This document shows, piece after piece, positions 31,911 to 44,269 of a stretch of DNA of 64,000 nt; positions within the stretch are counted from its first letter, which is position 1, and each line of letters begins with the position of its first letter. Both the position numbers and the translations under genes were made by a program. The notes beneath the pieces are model-generated. The model was given only the letters and a program-made list of their open reading frames with translations. It did no database searches and was not told where the DNA came from. Origin of the DNA: Rhododendron vialii (lineage: Eukaryota; Streptophyta; Magnoliopsida; Ericales; Ericaceae); the NCBI RefSeq assembly GCF_030253575.1, contig NC_080558.1, forward strand, positions 39,645,111 through 39,709,110, in the 5' to 3' direction.

Positions 31911-34900
31911 ATGGCTACCAACAATGGAGCCATAACAAATTGGTATTCTTGTTTTCTTTTCCTCATTTTCTTCTTTGTATTCCTATTTGGTTTGTCTCAT
32001 GCATTAGACTCCATTAGTCTCAACGCAATACTGAGAGACAATGAAACCCTTGTTTCTACCGGTGGGGTTTTTGAGTTAGGCTTCTTCAGTGACCCTTTTA
32101 CCGGCAATCGCTACATGGGAATATGGTTCAAGGACGACCCCCGGAAAAGGCCGGTTTGGGTCGCGAACCGAGACAATCCCCTGATAAACTCCACTTGTTT
32201 TCTTCAAATTAGGTACGACGGGAATCTAATTCTCATAGACAGGCGTCTAGTACCGGTGATTGTCAACTCGGGCGCGCTTTCAACGTCCCCAAACACAACT
32301 GCAACGCTTCTTGATACGGGCAACTTTGTTCTCCAAGTAGGCGCGAAGATGGTTTGGCAGAGTTTTGATTATCCAACGGATACTTACCTTCCTGGCATGA
32401 AAATTGGGTGGTTTGGGTTAACAAGCGATCTACCAACGATACAAGTTCTTTCATCATGGGCAAGTCCAAGCAACCCAAGCCATGGAGATTTCACGTTAGG
32501 GGTTGATTACATGGTTGCGAATTTGAGTGTCTATCGCGGGGATAGCGCTCATGTGAATATTGGCTATTGCGATGGAACAAGAATTCGTTTACTTTTCGCG
32601 AATTCTTCCAATAGCTTTAATTTTAGTTATTTTTCTAACCCGAATGAGTCTTATTTCACTTTCACTACTATTGAGAATTATTCTATGTCATGGCTTGTTA
32701 TGGCCTCAACCGGGCTCATAGACGAATATACCCTCTCTGATAGCGGTATTTCAATGATGAGTCATTCGTTATGTGAAGAATTAGGTAATTATACAGTCAA
32801 TGGCAGTTTTTGCTTGCCTTCAACTCCATCCACATGCAATGCCACATTTTCAGCGATCAGTGGTTCACTGTCAACTTCATCAATCGCTAATGGTTCGATT
32901 GTCATGGGATTTAGCAATTGCGAATCCATTTGCTCGAGCAATTGTTCTTGTGTTGCTTATACTGCTCCTGCGACTGATCAATCCGGATGTCAAATGTATT
33001 TTGGGAACGAAGATGATCTATCCAACATCATACAAAAACGAGGAGGTCTAGTGTATGTCCGAGGCGATATTCTTCCAAGAAAACATAGTAGTAAGTATTA
33101 ACTCATAATTCATCATTGGCATAAAGAAAATGATTTTCACACTTCCTTCGTAATATAGACACTCCGAAAACGACTGCGGGAATCTCTTTCTTCGCTTATT
33201 AAATATTACTGTATTAACTGATCACGATCATGTAAATGAAAATTCTTTATCTAAAGAATTCATAAATGATTATTGGATTGATAATTTTTCGATAACTGAT
33301 AATTGGACTGATGCTTTTAGAAGCCGGAAGCAAAAGGATGCTGTGGGCGATTCTTGGTGGTTCATTGGTCACCATTTTTCTAGTTGCAGCCTCTCTATGG
33401 TGCTACATACGTCACAGACGTCGCGATTCCACAGGTTCTCTCTCTACTTCTCTTTCACATACGAATACACACCCGCATGAGTTTTGGATCGTGGGGTTGT
33501 CAAATACTTAGACTCGCATTTGGCAACGGGAAAAGGGCGAAGTTTATAATTTTAGTGGGCTCTTTGAAATAGGTTTTTTTTATTTTATTTTAAATATCCG
33601 TGAGTCAAATCTGTATAGTACTATTAATCAATATCAAACTTGTTTTAAGAGATTTCACTAGCACAATAAGGTCACTTGACTCCAGAGACCACACCCTCCC
33701 TCAGCTCGTGACACCAACACATTCAACGACTAGTGGCGGAATTAGTATTTGAATTCAAGGGGACGCGTTAAGATAGAATTTTCATGTTAGGAACAGTTGA
33801 TTCTAACGTGAATATAGTTTATGTTCTTCGAGTTTGCATATATAGAACATTTTTACAATGTCAGAAAATAAATTTCGAGAGATGGTTGATAGCATGTTGT
33901 CAGTGATTACTTGATATCACAATTACAACCACCTTTTTTATGTTTTAATTTTTTAACAATATATTATATTATAACATAAAGACTAACTTCATAATATAAG
34001 AAGACAGTGGGGCCGGAGATGGCCCCGCCCCCTTTGTAGGTCCGCCCCTGCATCCGACATTCATGCATAAAATTCAGTCGTGACCCTAGTAATTATGTTG
34101 GTATTGTTACCAGTGAACCAAGTAAGGAGCCAAGATGATGCAAATACAAGTGCAGTCCAAGTCTTCATACTTCAAATGGGTACTAATGCAACATCTATGA
34201 ACAATGAAACTGCTGCTGCTAGACTTGAATTGAATGGAGAGAGAGACCAGGATTTGCCCATGCTCAGTTTTTCTACCATAGAAACTGCTACCGATTACTT
34301 TGCAATCAGAAATATACTTGGAGAAGGTGGCTTTGGAACGGTTTACAAGGTAAATCATCGATTACATACGTTATTTCCTATTGATGCCAAATTTCCGCGC
34401 TACTAACACGATATATTGTTGTGGTTTTGGCCCTTAACTTTAGGGTAGGCTGCGGCAAGGTCAAGAAATCGCGGTGAAAAGGCTTTCCACAAGATCTCGG
34501 CAGGGGATAATGGAGTTCAAGAATGAAATTAGCTTGATTTCTAAGCTCCAACATAAGAATGTTGTCAGTTTACTCGGGTGTTGCATTCATGGCGAGGAAA
34601 ATATACTAGTTTACGAGTACATGTCGAACAATAGTTTGGACTCCTTCATTTTCGGTATGCATTTTATTGTTGTTGACATATATATGAATTGTCTTTAGAT
34701 GTTCACCTTGATTTGTATGCTAAATTATGGTGAATTCTTTCTTCGTTGCAGATTCTACCAAACGGAAGTTATTAGATTGGACAAAATGTACAAAAATTAT
34801 CGAAGGAATTGCTCAAGGGCTTCTTTACCTCCACAAGTACTCTAGGTTAAGGATAATACATTGCGACTTAAAACCAAGTAATATCTTGTTGGACAGCGAT

Positions 34901-35650
34901 ATGACTCCCAAGATATCTGATTTTGGCATGGCGAGAATTTTTGAGGAGAACGAAAGTCGACCTATGACAAAAAGGATTGTTGGAACATAGTAAGTAGAAC
35001 TTTGTTTAATTTACAAAAATCAATACACGCACACACATAATTCATTATTGTCTAACACATTGGAACGTCACATTGAGCAGTGGCTACATGTCTCCTGAAT
35101 ATGCCCGGGAGGGCCTTTACTCTGAGAAATTAGATGTGTTCAGCTTCGGAATCATTGTGCTAGAGATATTAAGTGGCAAGAGGAACATTGCCTTCTGTGA
35201 GACTCTTCATACTTCAGATCTAGTTGGCTATGTAAGCACCCTTGATAATTCTTTGTTTCCTCAAATAGTACATACTTCTGGTGCTGCTTGAATTTTTTTG
35301 TTAGGTGTGTTGACGAAATATCGATCTTTCTTCAGGCATGGAACTCGTGGAAAGAAGGGAAGCACACGGAGTTCATGGACTCGACATTAACGATTTCTTG
35401 CTCATCAATCGAAGCTCTACGGTACTTACAAATAGGTCTCTTATGCGTGCAAGAGAGACCATCGGATCGACTGTCAATGCCGGAGGTCGTCTCGATGCTT
35501 AGCAACGAGGCGACGGCTCTGCCTTATCCCAAAGAGGCTGCTCTTTTGGGCTATGTCAGCAGCAGTACTGAGGGCGAGTCATCAAAAAACAACCAAGGAC
35601 CATGGGTTACGTCTGTTGAATCAGTTGTGTCAGTGATATCTCCTAGATAG
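31911..35650 (+). CDS. G-type lectin S-receptor-like kinase A (non-RD)
   Basis: Seven exons give 814 aa: 31911-33090, 33321-33434, 34114-34349, 34444-34654, 34752-34989, 35081-35231, 35336-35650. Residues 1-31 look like a signal peptide. A B-lectin domain follows ([30 protein letters not shown]), then a Cys-rich PAN-like part ([14 protein letters not shown]) and one membrane helix near 398-420 ([17 protein letters not shown]). The kinase has [15 protein letters not shown] with Lys522, HCD at 617-619, DFG at 637-639 and MSPEYA. No clear EGF domain is present, as in the CES101-like group. Such receptors sit in the plasma membrane; the ligand is unknown. Cys replaces Arg before the catalytic Asp, which makes it a non-RD kinase, unlike its neighbour. 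Frame and splice sites are intact. Confidence 0.9.
33732..34049. mobile_element. Probable DNA transposon remnant in kinase A intron 2
   Basis: Left end AGTGGCGGAATTAG and right end GGTCCGCCCCT are imperfect inverted copies of the same type as the elements at 15589 and 17339, with GGGGCCGGAGATGGCCCCGCC before the right end. A clear target duplication is not visible. Kinase B has no counterpart in its intron 2. Confidence 0.5.
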
Positions 35651-35725
35651 GCTAGCTTGTTTGTGTACCATTGGCAGCCCTGAGTTCATTTTTTAGTTCC
35701 AGATTTGTAGTCACAGAAAATTGTA

Positions 35726-35902
35726 CATCTGACGGGTTCGTACACTGGCACGACAGTAAAGTTGTTCTATTGTGATCTGGAGGTCACGGGTTTGAGTCCC
35801 AGAAACAACTCCTCTGTTTGCAAGGATAATGTTGCATACATCAACCGTTCTTTAGATTCCGCAATGACGTAAGAGTGCCTTGCGCACTGAGTTTGCCATT
35901 TT
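35726..35902 (+). mobile_element. tRNA-derived SINE in the 3' flank of kinase A
   Basis: A 177-bp insertion is flanked by the 11-bp direct repeat AGAAAATTGTA (35715-35725 and 35903-35913). It has a box-B-like GGTTTGAGTCC (about 35788) and the body of an Au-like plant SINE (TATTGTGATCTGGAGGTCACGG, CCGCAATGACG, GCCTTGCGCACTG). It lies 76 bp after the kinase stop codon, so it probably falls in the 3'UTR. Confidence 0.8.
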
Positions 35903-36509
35903 AGAAAATTGTATTTATACAAACTTGTAATTATTTTACAATTTGGTCTACATTCCCAATACTCACATACACAAAAAACAAACTTGGCAACAGAGTCGTA
36001 TATACGAAGGATATAAATTTTGTTTAATTTCCTAGACTTCCTCTCCCTTCATTTCCTCCTTTAGTCTCATGCATCATTCTTGTTCCTCTGGGGTATTATC
36101 CTTGGGTTGGGCTTGGCCCATAGTTTTAAATAAATTTTGGACTTGTGATTTTATTTTTTCTTTAAATTCAGATTATCCCACAGATCATGGAGTGAAAACT
36201 TTCAATGAATCTTTACAATTTCCATAATGTAGTTTCTCACTACAGTATTGAAAATTCAAATGAGATTTGGAGGGTTTTGATATTGGTATTCAATTAAGTG
36301 AGCTAAAATACAACGTTGACGTACCAATAAGGAAAATATATTGTCAAAGAGAATCCAATACAAATGGAAGGATTTGATTACTGGTCATCTTTTACAAATT
36401 TATCAAAGAATCTTTTTTCCTAAATTAAAGGATATGATGCAAAATGAAAAGATTATATATTATTTAAAAAAAAAAATAGAAAGTTCCTTATTTTTGTTTT
36501 TATTTATTT

Positions 36510-37047
36510 TGTTAGGAATCTTGCAATTATAGAAATAAGTGTTTACATTATTTAGTTTTTCAATTTAGTTTATTTAGTTTCCTTTTAAGAATTATTTGAT
36601 TAAGAAGACTCGATTCTAACTTTGGTAGTTTCCTTTTTCTTTATTTCCTAGTGTGTAGGGTTTCTCCTACTATAAATTATGTTGTAAGCCTTAGGGCTAT
36701 TCAGTTTTTGGATGATTAATGAAATTATAAAGAGTGTTCTCTTTTATACCAAATTCTTTGGTATTCTACAGAATCAACAAAGTGTTTGATGCCTTTATTC
36801 TTGGGTATTCTTTGACTAAACAGGTTTAGAGAAGGATTTCGATCTCCGGGTATTCGTTACAAATCAACGAATTTGGACTCAATTTAGTAGTTTTGTGTTT
36901 CAACAAAGTGTTTGATGCCTTTATTCCTGGGTATTCTTTGACTAAACAGGTTTAGAGAAGGATTTCGATCTCCGGGTATTCGTTACGAATCAACAGATTC
37001 AGACTCAATTTAGTAGTTTCGTGTTTCAATTGGCTTCTGCTGCATCA
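36510..37047 (+). mobile_element. Solo-LTR-like segment with internal duplication
   Basis: Begins TGTTAGGAATC, has a TATA-like CTATAAATTATG near 36670 and a polyadenylation-like AATGAAATTATAAAG near 36719, and ends TTCTGCTGCATCA, the layout of a retrotransposon LTR. A 126-bp segment is tandemly duplicated within it (36775-36900 and 36901-37028; GATTTCGATCTCCGGGTATT in both). No target duplication was found, so the boundaries are approximate. Confidence 0.5.
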
Positions 37048-37275
37048 GGATATGTTACATTTTCTTGTAAAAATCTTAATGTCTATAATTAATTAAAAAA
37101 CGGGTGTATACTTGGTAATGTTTTAAAATTTAAAAACTAAATGGTAATCTATATATCATGTCTTCTATTGGAATAGGAAAGGTTTCTCAGCCGTAGGATT
37201 TGTGGAGATAGGTTTCAATGGTTAGGATTTATGGGTGGATGTATGTAAGATTCAAAAACTGAGCTCCCTTTTTAT

Positions 37276-38250
37276 AGTACGTTATTAGGTTACAAAACTA
37301 TAAGATGAAATCTCAAGCCAATATTTAGGAGTATAATTTTTCTGCAAGAAGATCTTCAGTCTATCTCTCACTTAACTTACTCTCTCTTTTGTTAATAGGT
37401 AATTATAATTTGATAAAAATTACTATTCGATCAGTCATAACCATCCATACCTATTTCATATAGCGTCAAAATTTAGCATATGTTACGCGAGTGCTATCCG
37501 AGTGTTATTTCAGTATTTTGTCCACCCATCAATAGAGTGGAGGAATATTATCTACCTTACGTCCACGTTTCATATGGTCATACCGATGAGACAGGATCAA
37601 TGATTGAGTAACTCGACTATATGACTTGCCATTAACCATTGATCTATTGCTTCAGAAAATTCAAGAAAAGTGCAACTATATCTTCAAGGTCTCTCCGGCC
37701 ACCTCGATCACCCCAATGCACAATTCTTGAAGCTACTTCACCCTAACGCTTAGCGTGTGAAACGACTGTAGGAGGGATTAGCAGTAGGAGTTGGTTTAAG
37801 TTGCGCACCCTGCATATATTACCAGGGATTATGTTATATATACGGAGTTGAATGTATACATAACTTATATAAGAACCAAACTCTTTTAGATTCAAACTTG
37901 GTATACATATACGGAGTTGAATATATGGATAACGTGTATAGAAGAATAGTACGTTATTATAGGTTATAAAACTATAGGATGAGATCTCAAGCCAATATTA
38001 GGAGTATAATTTATCTGCAAGAGAAGATCTTCAGTCTAGATCTCTCACTTAAATTACTCTCTCTTTTTGTTAATAAAGGTATTTATAATTTGACAAACTA
38101 CTATTCATGTCATAATTACCACCATAACATATTTCATATACGTCAAAATTTAGCATATGTTACACGAGTGCTGTTTTGTCCGCCCATCGATAGAGTGGAT
38201 GAATATTATATCCGCCTTATGTGGGTGGAGCGTCTCATACGGTCATACCA
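37276..38250. repeat. Two-copy direct repeat of about 300 bp between the kinases
   Basis: Copies at about 37276-37596 and 37946-38250 share TAGTACGTTATTA, ATCTCAAGCCAATATT, GAAGATCTTCAGTCTA, GTCAAAATTTAGCATATGTTAC and ATAGAGTGGA in order. About 350 bp of other DNA separates them. No coding frame is shared. Confidence 0.8.
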
Positions 38251-38805
38251 AATTGCTTAGCGCAACTTATTATAACATTCCTTACACAAAATCAGTTCAG
38301 TCGGATAACTTGAAGTTCTTGATCGATTTATACTTATGATCTTCAGTAAGATTTTTATTCTGGAATTTTAAACCAAGAATTGCGTGATTCGATCAAGGAC
38401 ATACTGATATTCAAACGAGCTAATTTTTTGCATGAAAAAGTTAGAAAATCACGCATGACATAATGAACGGTTCTAATAATCAGGACGGGATCAAATGGTC
38501 GATAAGGTGAGTAATTTTCATCCAATTTTTAGGTGCATGGCCAAAGAAAATAGCACTCGATCGACTACGACTTGCCAAGGCTATTCATCATCATCTTGGT
38601 CCAGTTGACGTTGGGGTTGGTCCTATTAATATAGGAGTACTACTCAATACAGGGGATATGCTTTTCAATTATCTACTTGATCTTCAAGTTGTCCCATTAT
38701 ACCCATTGATCTATTGCTTCATAGAACTCATTAAAACTGCAAATTCCATTAGTCATCCCCCATTAAAATAGGTCTCTCCAATTTCAGTCATCTAATCCCT
38801 CTGTA

Positions 38806-40500
38806 ATGGGAACCAATTATGGAGGGTCTTCATCTTATCTTTTGCTCATTTTCTTCTTCATGTTTGGTTTGTCCCATGAACAAGACTATTCCATTAGCTC
38901 TGGAGGAACACTGAGAAACAATGAAACCCTTGTCTCTGCTGGTGGAGTTTTCGAGTTGGGCTTCTTCGGCGTCCCTTCTACCGGCAATCGCTACCTGGGA
39001 ATATGGTTCGTGGATGACCCCCAGAAAAGGCCCGTGTGGGTTGCCAACCGCGATAATCCCCTGACCGATTCCACTTGTTTTCTTCAAGTAAGGGACGACG
39101 GAAATCTGATCCTGGAAGACAGGCGTCTAACACCGATGATTGTCAACTCTGGCGCGCTCTCAGCGTACCCAAACACAACCGCAACGCTTCTTGATACCGG
39201 AAACTTTGTCCTCCAGGCGGGCACGAATTTGGTCTGGCAGAGTTTTGATTATCCATCGGATACTTATCTTCCTGGAATGAAAATTGGTTGGTTCGGATTA
39301 ACGAGCGATGTGCCAACGCCATATTTTCTCTCGGCATGGGAGAGTTCAACTGACCCTGGCCACGGAGATTTCACGTTAGGAGTCGATTACAAGGTCGCGA
39401 ATTTGACTGTCTATCGCGGTGATAGCACTCACGTGGATATTGGCTATTGGGATGGAAAAAGAATTCATTTACTTTTCGCGAATTATTCCAATAGCTTTAA
39501 TTTTAGTTATTTTTCTAACCCGAATGAGGCTTATTTCACTTTCACTACCATCGGGAATTATTCTATGTCATGGCTTGTTATGGCCTCAACCGGGCTCATT
39601 GACGAATATACCCTCTCTAATCGAGGTATTTCAATGATGAGTCATTCGTTATGTGAAGCTTCAGGTAATTATACAGTCAATGCCAGTTTTTGCTCGACTC
39701 CATCTCCGTCCTCCTGCAATGGCACGTTTTCAGCGATCAACGGTTCGTTCCAAAATTCGTCAATCGTTAACGGTTCGATTGAGATGAGTTTTAGTGACTG
39801 CGAATCCATTTGCGCGAGCAATTGTTCGTGTCTTGCGTATATTACTCCGACAAATCAAATCGGATGTCAAATTTATGCTGGGAGTAAGGATCATCTATAC
39901 AACATCATACAACAAGGAGGAGGTCTAGTCTATGTCCGCGATAACATTCCAACAAAAAAGAGTAAGTACGAACTCATGATTTATATCATTTACATAATGG
40001 GAAATAGATCATAATAGTAAGTACGAACTCATGATTCATCATTTAAAAAATAGTAAGTACAAACTCATTATTTATCATTTACTGATTTACATAACGGGAA
40101 ATAGATCATAATAGTAAGTACGAACTTTTCATCATTTTAAAAATAGTAGTGAGTACGAACTCGCGATTTATCATTTTAAAAATTCATACGATTATCAATT
40201 TAATTTATTTTTTCCTTCTATTTCCATGGTGGGATTAATATTGGTTAACAGTTTGAAGGTCCCCTGTTTTTTTTGAAACATATAACAGAACAACCTCATC
40301 GAACATTAGAAAATTCTTGATCAAGAAAATTAATTAAAGGCTAATTAGTACCTGATCATTGGATTGTCATTAACTTTTGGAAGCAGAAAGCGAAAGGATG
40401 CTGTGGTTGATTCTTGGGGTTTCGTTGGCCACCGTTACTCTAATTGTAGTCTCCCTGTGGTGCTACATACATCGCAATCGCAAAAATCGAAATTCCACAG

Positions 40501-40556
<56 letters not shown>

Positions 40557-42641
40557 CCACCCCCAAACACGATTTCCAGATAGTGGGGTTGCAGAAACGA
40601 TATGGGTTGTGTGTTTCCATGTCAAGGGTTTGGTAGTTTTGGTTAATTCTTGTATTTTTTGATGAAATCTTTGTAGTCTTCGGGTATTGTGAAATGAATT
40701 GCTTGCCAGTTTCAAAAAAAAAAAAAAAACGATATGGGTTCTGTACGCGTGAGTACAGGTTTGTAGTCTGATAATCGGACTGTTTTTATGTACGTGCGGA
40801 TACAGATATCAAATCTGTACCCATAGTGACATTGGTGGGGTTAAGTATCTAGAATCGCGTTTGCCAACAATAAAAAGGTAAAAGTACAAAATTTTAGTGG
40901 GATCTTTCGAATACTTTTTTCAATATTTGCGGGCAAGATGCCAAGATTATTGAGCCAAAAACAAAAATAAATTCTGAGATTTTATATGTTGGTATATTGT
41001 TACTAGTGAATCAAGCAAAGAGCCAAGTTGATTTAAACCAGGTCACCGTGCTAGATTTTGGCACCGGTGCAGCATCATCTATGAACAATGAAACTGCTGC
41101 AGCTAAACTTGAATTGAGTGGAGAGAAAGACCAGGAATTGCCAATGTTCAGTTTTTCTACCATAGAAACAGCTACCGATTATTTTGCAATATCGAATATT
41201 CTTGGAGAAGGAGGTTTCGGACATGTTTACAAGGTAAATCATCGATTGCATCAGTTTTGTATATGGTTTTGTAATCCGCTCTTCTAACCCACGATATTAT
41301 TGAGGCTTTTTTTGTTCTTTTCTTCTTTAGGGTACATTGCCGCAAGGTCAAGAAATCGCGGTGAAAAGACTTTCCACGAGATCTGGACAAGGAATAGTGG
41401 AGTTCAAAAATGAAATAAGCTTGATATCTAAGCTCCAGCATAGGAACCTCGTGAGGCTACTAGGGTGTTGCATTCATGGTGGAGAAAATATACTGGTTTA
41501 CGAGTACATGCCTAACAAGAGTTTGGACTCCTTCATTTTTGGTATGCATTTCGCGATCTTTGACATATGAATTGTCTCCCAAGTTCCTTCTGGATTTGTA
41601 TGTTGATGGATGCAAATTTCATCTTGAACGCAGATTCAACCAAACGGAAGTTATTAGATTGGGCAGGCCGTACAAAGATTATCGGAGGAATCGCTCAGGG
41701 GCTTCTTTACCTTCACAAGTACTCTAGGTTAAGGATAATTCATCGTGACTTGAAAACAAGTAATATCTTGTTGGACAGCGAAATGACTCCCAAGATATCT
41801 GATTTTGGCATGGCAAGAATTTTCGAGGAGAATGAAAAGCGAGCTGTAACGAAAAAGATTGTCGGAACATAGTAAGTAGAAGAACTTGCTTCATTTGCAA
41901 AAACAAAAAAAAAACGAAAAAGAACAATCGACCTAACGACTAGTGCTAGCACACACATATACACATGAAGTATATACGTTGTCTAATACATTTGAATATC
42001 ACTTTGAGCAGTGGCTACATGTCTCCTGAATATGCCATGGACGGCCTTTTCTCAGAAAAATCTGATGTGTTCAGCTTCGGAATCATTGTGCTCGAGATAA
42101 TAACCGGCAAGAGGAACGTTGCCTTCTTTGATACTGACCATTCTTCAAACCTACTTGGCTATGTAAGCCCCTTTTGATAATCCTTTGCTTTATGATACAC
42201 TGTGAACTTGGGAAGTCAGAATTCTTCTACTCTATATCCCCTTCCCACCTTTTTTTTTTTTGAGTTTCTAGAAGCGATCTAATTTTATGTTCGTTTTGTT
42301 GATGGAATCGGTTTTTGTAGGCATGGAACTTGTGGAAAGAAGGGGAAAACACAGAGTTAATGGACTCGACATTGGCGAATTCTTGTTCTTCAAGCGAAGT
42401 TCTCCGGTACATACAATTAGGTCTCTTGTGTGTGCAAGAGAGAGCGGAAGATCGACCGTCAATGTTCGACGTCGTATCGATGCTTAGTAATGAGACCATG
42501 GCTCTGCCTTATCCCAAAGAGCCTGGCCTTCTGAGCTATGTTAGCAGAAGCAGCACTACTGAGGGTGATTCATTGAAAATCCAGCAAGGGCAAGGTTCGC
42601 AAAATGTTCAATCAGTTATTTCAGTGATATCTCCTAGATAG
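38806..42641 (+). CDS. G-type lectin S-receptor-like kinase B (RD)
   Basis: Seven exons give 805 aa: 38806-39961, 40387-40500, 41007-41233, 41331-41541, 41634-41871, 42012-42162, 42321-42641. Architecture matches kinase A: signal peptide ([14 protein letters not shown]), B-lectin ([27 protein letters not shown]), Cys-rich part ([14 protein letters not shown]), membrane helix ([17 protein letters not shown]) and kinase with [10 protein letters not shown], Lys511, HRD at 606-608, DFG at 626-628. It is therefore an RD kinase. Exons 4, 5 and 6 have exactly the same lengths as in A (211, 238, 151 nt), showing a tandem duplication. The exon 2 acceptor is shifted: A's TTTTAG reads TTTTGG here, and a nearby AAGCAG (or GAAG 3 bases earlier) must be used, both in frame. 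Intron 2 opens with a CT/CA microsatellite at the donor. Confidence 0.88.
40501..40556. repeat. (CT)n(CA)n microsatellite at intron 2 donor of kinase B
   Basis: The intron begins GTT followed by a CT run to about 40538 and a CA run to about 40556. Kinase A has GTTCTCTCTCTAC at the same place, so the run expanded after duplication. Confidence 0.85.
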
Positions 42642-43706
42642 CTTATCTTTGTATATACCAATATCAACCGTCCATCCATCTATAGCCGAGATGAAATTTG
42701 AGTTGTCCATTACCGAAATTGGACGGCCCAGATGGGACAACAGGATCCCCGGGTTCATACCATTTACAGCCCCCAGTTCTTTTGTTGGTTTTGGAGTTGT
42801 AATAATTCTTTTTGTACTTATCAAAGCTTGTAATTATATTACAGTGAGGTCAAATATCCACCATCCACTTTATTTATTTGATCGCCGAAAGAAATTTATA
42901 AATCTTTGGATTAGAATTGTAAAGATTAATCGGATCAAAGGAACGACGGCATCACGGCAGAAAATGATCAATCGAACTCGACAATCGTGCGCCGCCCAAG
43001 ATTCGAAGAACAAGGACAAGATGCCATCCAAAAGCAACAAGGGTCAAAGAAAGACTACGAGCAAATGGAAAACAAACAAGGAACAAATAAACCCAAACCA
43101 CCATCAATAATACACCTCCAAAAGCAAAACTAAACCAGAGAACCCAACCACAAACTCTTCAGCCGGAGAGAAAGCCAAAAACGGAATGCCTAAAACTACA
43201 TCAAAACTCAGGTCCAGCTACACCAAATCCCTGCTTTGGCTGCCTAGAAGGGCCAGAACCATGCTTACAGAAGACAAAATTGAACCAATAAACCTACACT
43301 AAACAACACTAGCAACTCAGGCAAAAGCTCCATTTGCAGACAAACAACTCCACTGCAAAAGAACAGCTCATTTGCATCCACACCTATGCAAGACCGCTGA
43401 TCAAACTCTAAACCCAAATGCCAAAAAAAAGAAAAGAGAAGGGGTATATAGCTGAATTGAAGCTTGATTCTCAAAAAACAAACGAACCCCAAATAGAACG
43501 CAATTTACTAAGATCGCCCTATTCAAGCTTCAGCGACAAAATCGACTAAAACTCCACAGAGAGTGTATCACCATGTTCAATTTCAACAATTTTCGACAAG
43601 TTCAAATTCTCCCCCCTCTAGAATTTACTCCCAACAATATTCACTATTATCCATTACCTTACGAGCCTTTTTTTTTTTTTTTTGTTGGGGTAAGTTAAAG
43701 ATGTTA
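42642..43706. other. 3' flank of kinase B and intergenic DNA
   Basis: About 100 bp at 42660-42755 is absent from the kinase A 3' flank and is bracketed by ATACCA (42654-42659 and 42756-42761), a likely small insertion. From about 42940 to 43570 the plus strand is strikingly poor in T and rich in A and C, as expected of a retroelement or mRNA-like insert on the minus strand, but no family is recognised. A T-run lies at about 43671-43683. Confidence 0.45.
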
Positions 43707-44030
43707 TTGAACAAACTTGATCATACAATATTCACTTCATCCGGTGGAGAATTGAACCCCTTAAAGAGAATTCTAAAAGCATTCGCTCAAACAACTAGGG
43801 CAACCTTTAGGTATGTGTTTTTATCAAACATGCATGCATAGGTTTGATAAAAGCCCCATATAGTGGTCCTGGATAAATATATCTTTAACAAATCTTTGGC
43901 AGATAACACCGAATCCTAGTTATGATTGGGAACAGAACAGTCATTAAGAGGTTTGGCAGATAACACCGAATCCTTAAGGGGTTCGATTCCCCACAGGGTG
44001 AAGTGAATATTGTTGATCAAGTTTGTTCAA
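43707..44030. repeat. Fold-back repeat related to the retroposon at 54.7 kb
   Basis: TTGAACAAACTTGATCAT... through AATTGAACCCCTTA (43707-43768) is the reverse complement of TAAGGGGTTCGATTCC...GATCAAGTTTGTTCAA (43970-44030), giving arms of about 60 bases. Inside, 43735-43950 is the reverse complement of about 54995-55200. GGCAGATAACACCGAATCCT occurs twice (about 43902 and 43953). GGTTCGATTCC at about 43979 looks like an RNA polymerase III B box, but no A box accompanies it. Confidence 0.75.
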
Positions 44031-44269
44031 AATTATATTTTTTAAGCTCTTATTTTGCGTAATAGACAATTTTTTTGGAATGAAGGTTATGTTTTTTGAC
44101 TGAATTCTGTATACTACATAATATATAAGATTTTGTGTGTATAATGTTGGTTAATCGAGCTATTATTTTGTGCGTATATATGCAAGCAATCCCAAGGAAA
44201 TACGTCCGCATCTGTCTCTTATACCAGTGAGCAACGCAAATCACTTTATAAAGAGACGGCCAATCCCTT

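Noticed and set aside
31911..33101. Stand-alone lectin protein ending after exon 1
   Set aside because: The frame runs a few codons past a good donor at 33090, and downstream exons join in phase to a full receptor kinase.
42649..43110. 153-codon open frame after kinase B
   Set aside because: It spans a small insertion and the T-poor segment; composition explains the lack of stops, and no domain is seen.
43971..43995. tRNA gene suggested by GGTTCGATTCC
   Set aside because: There is only a B box; no A box, anticodon arm or acceptor stem can be drawn.
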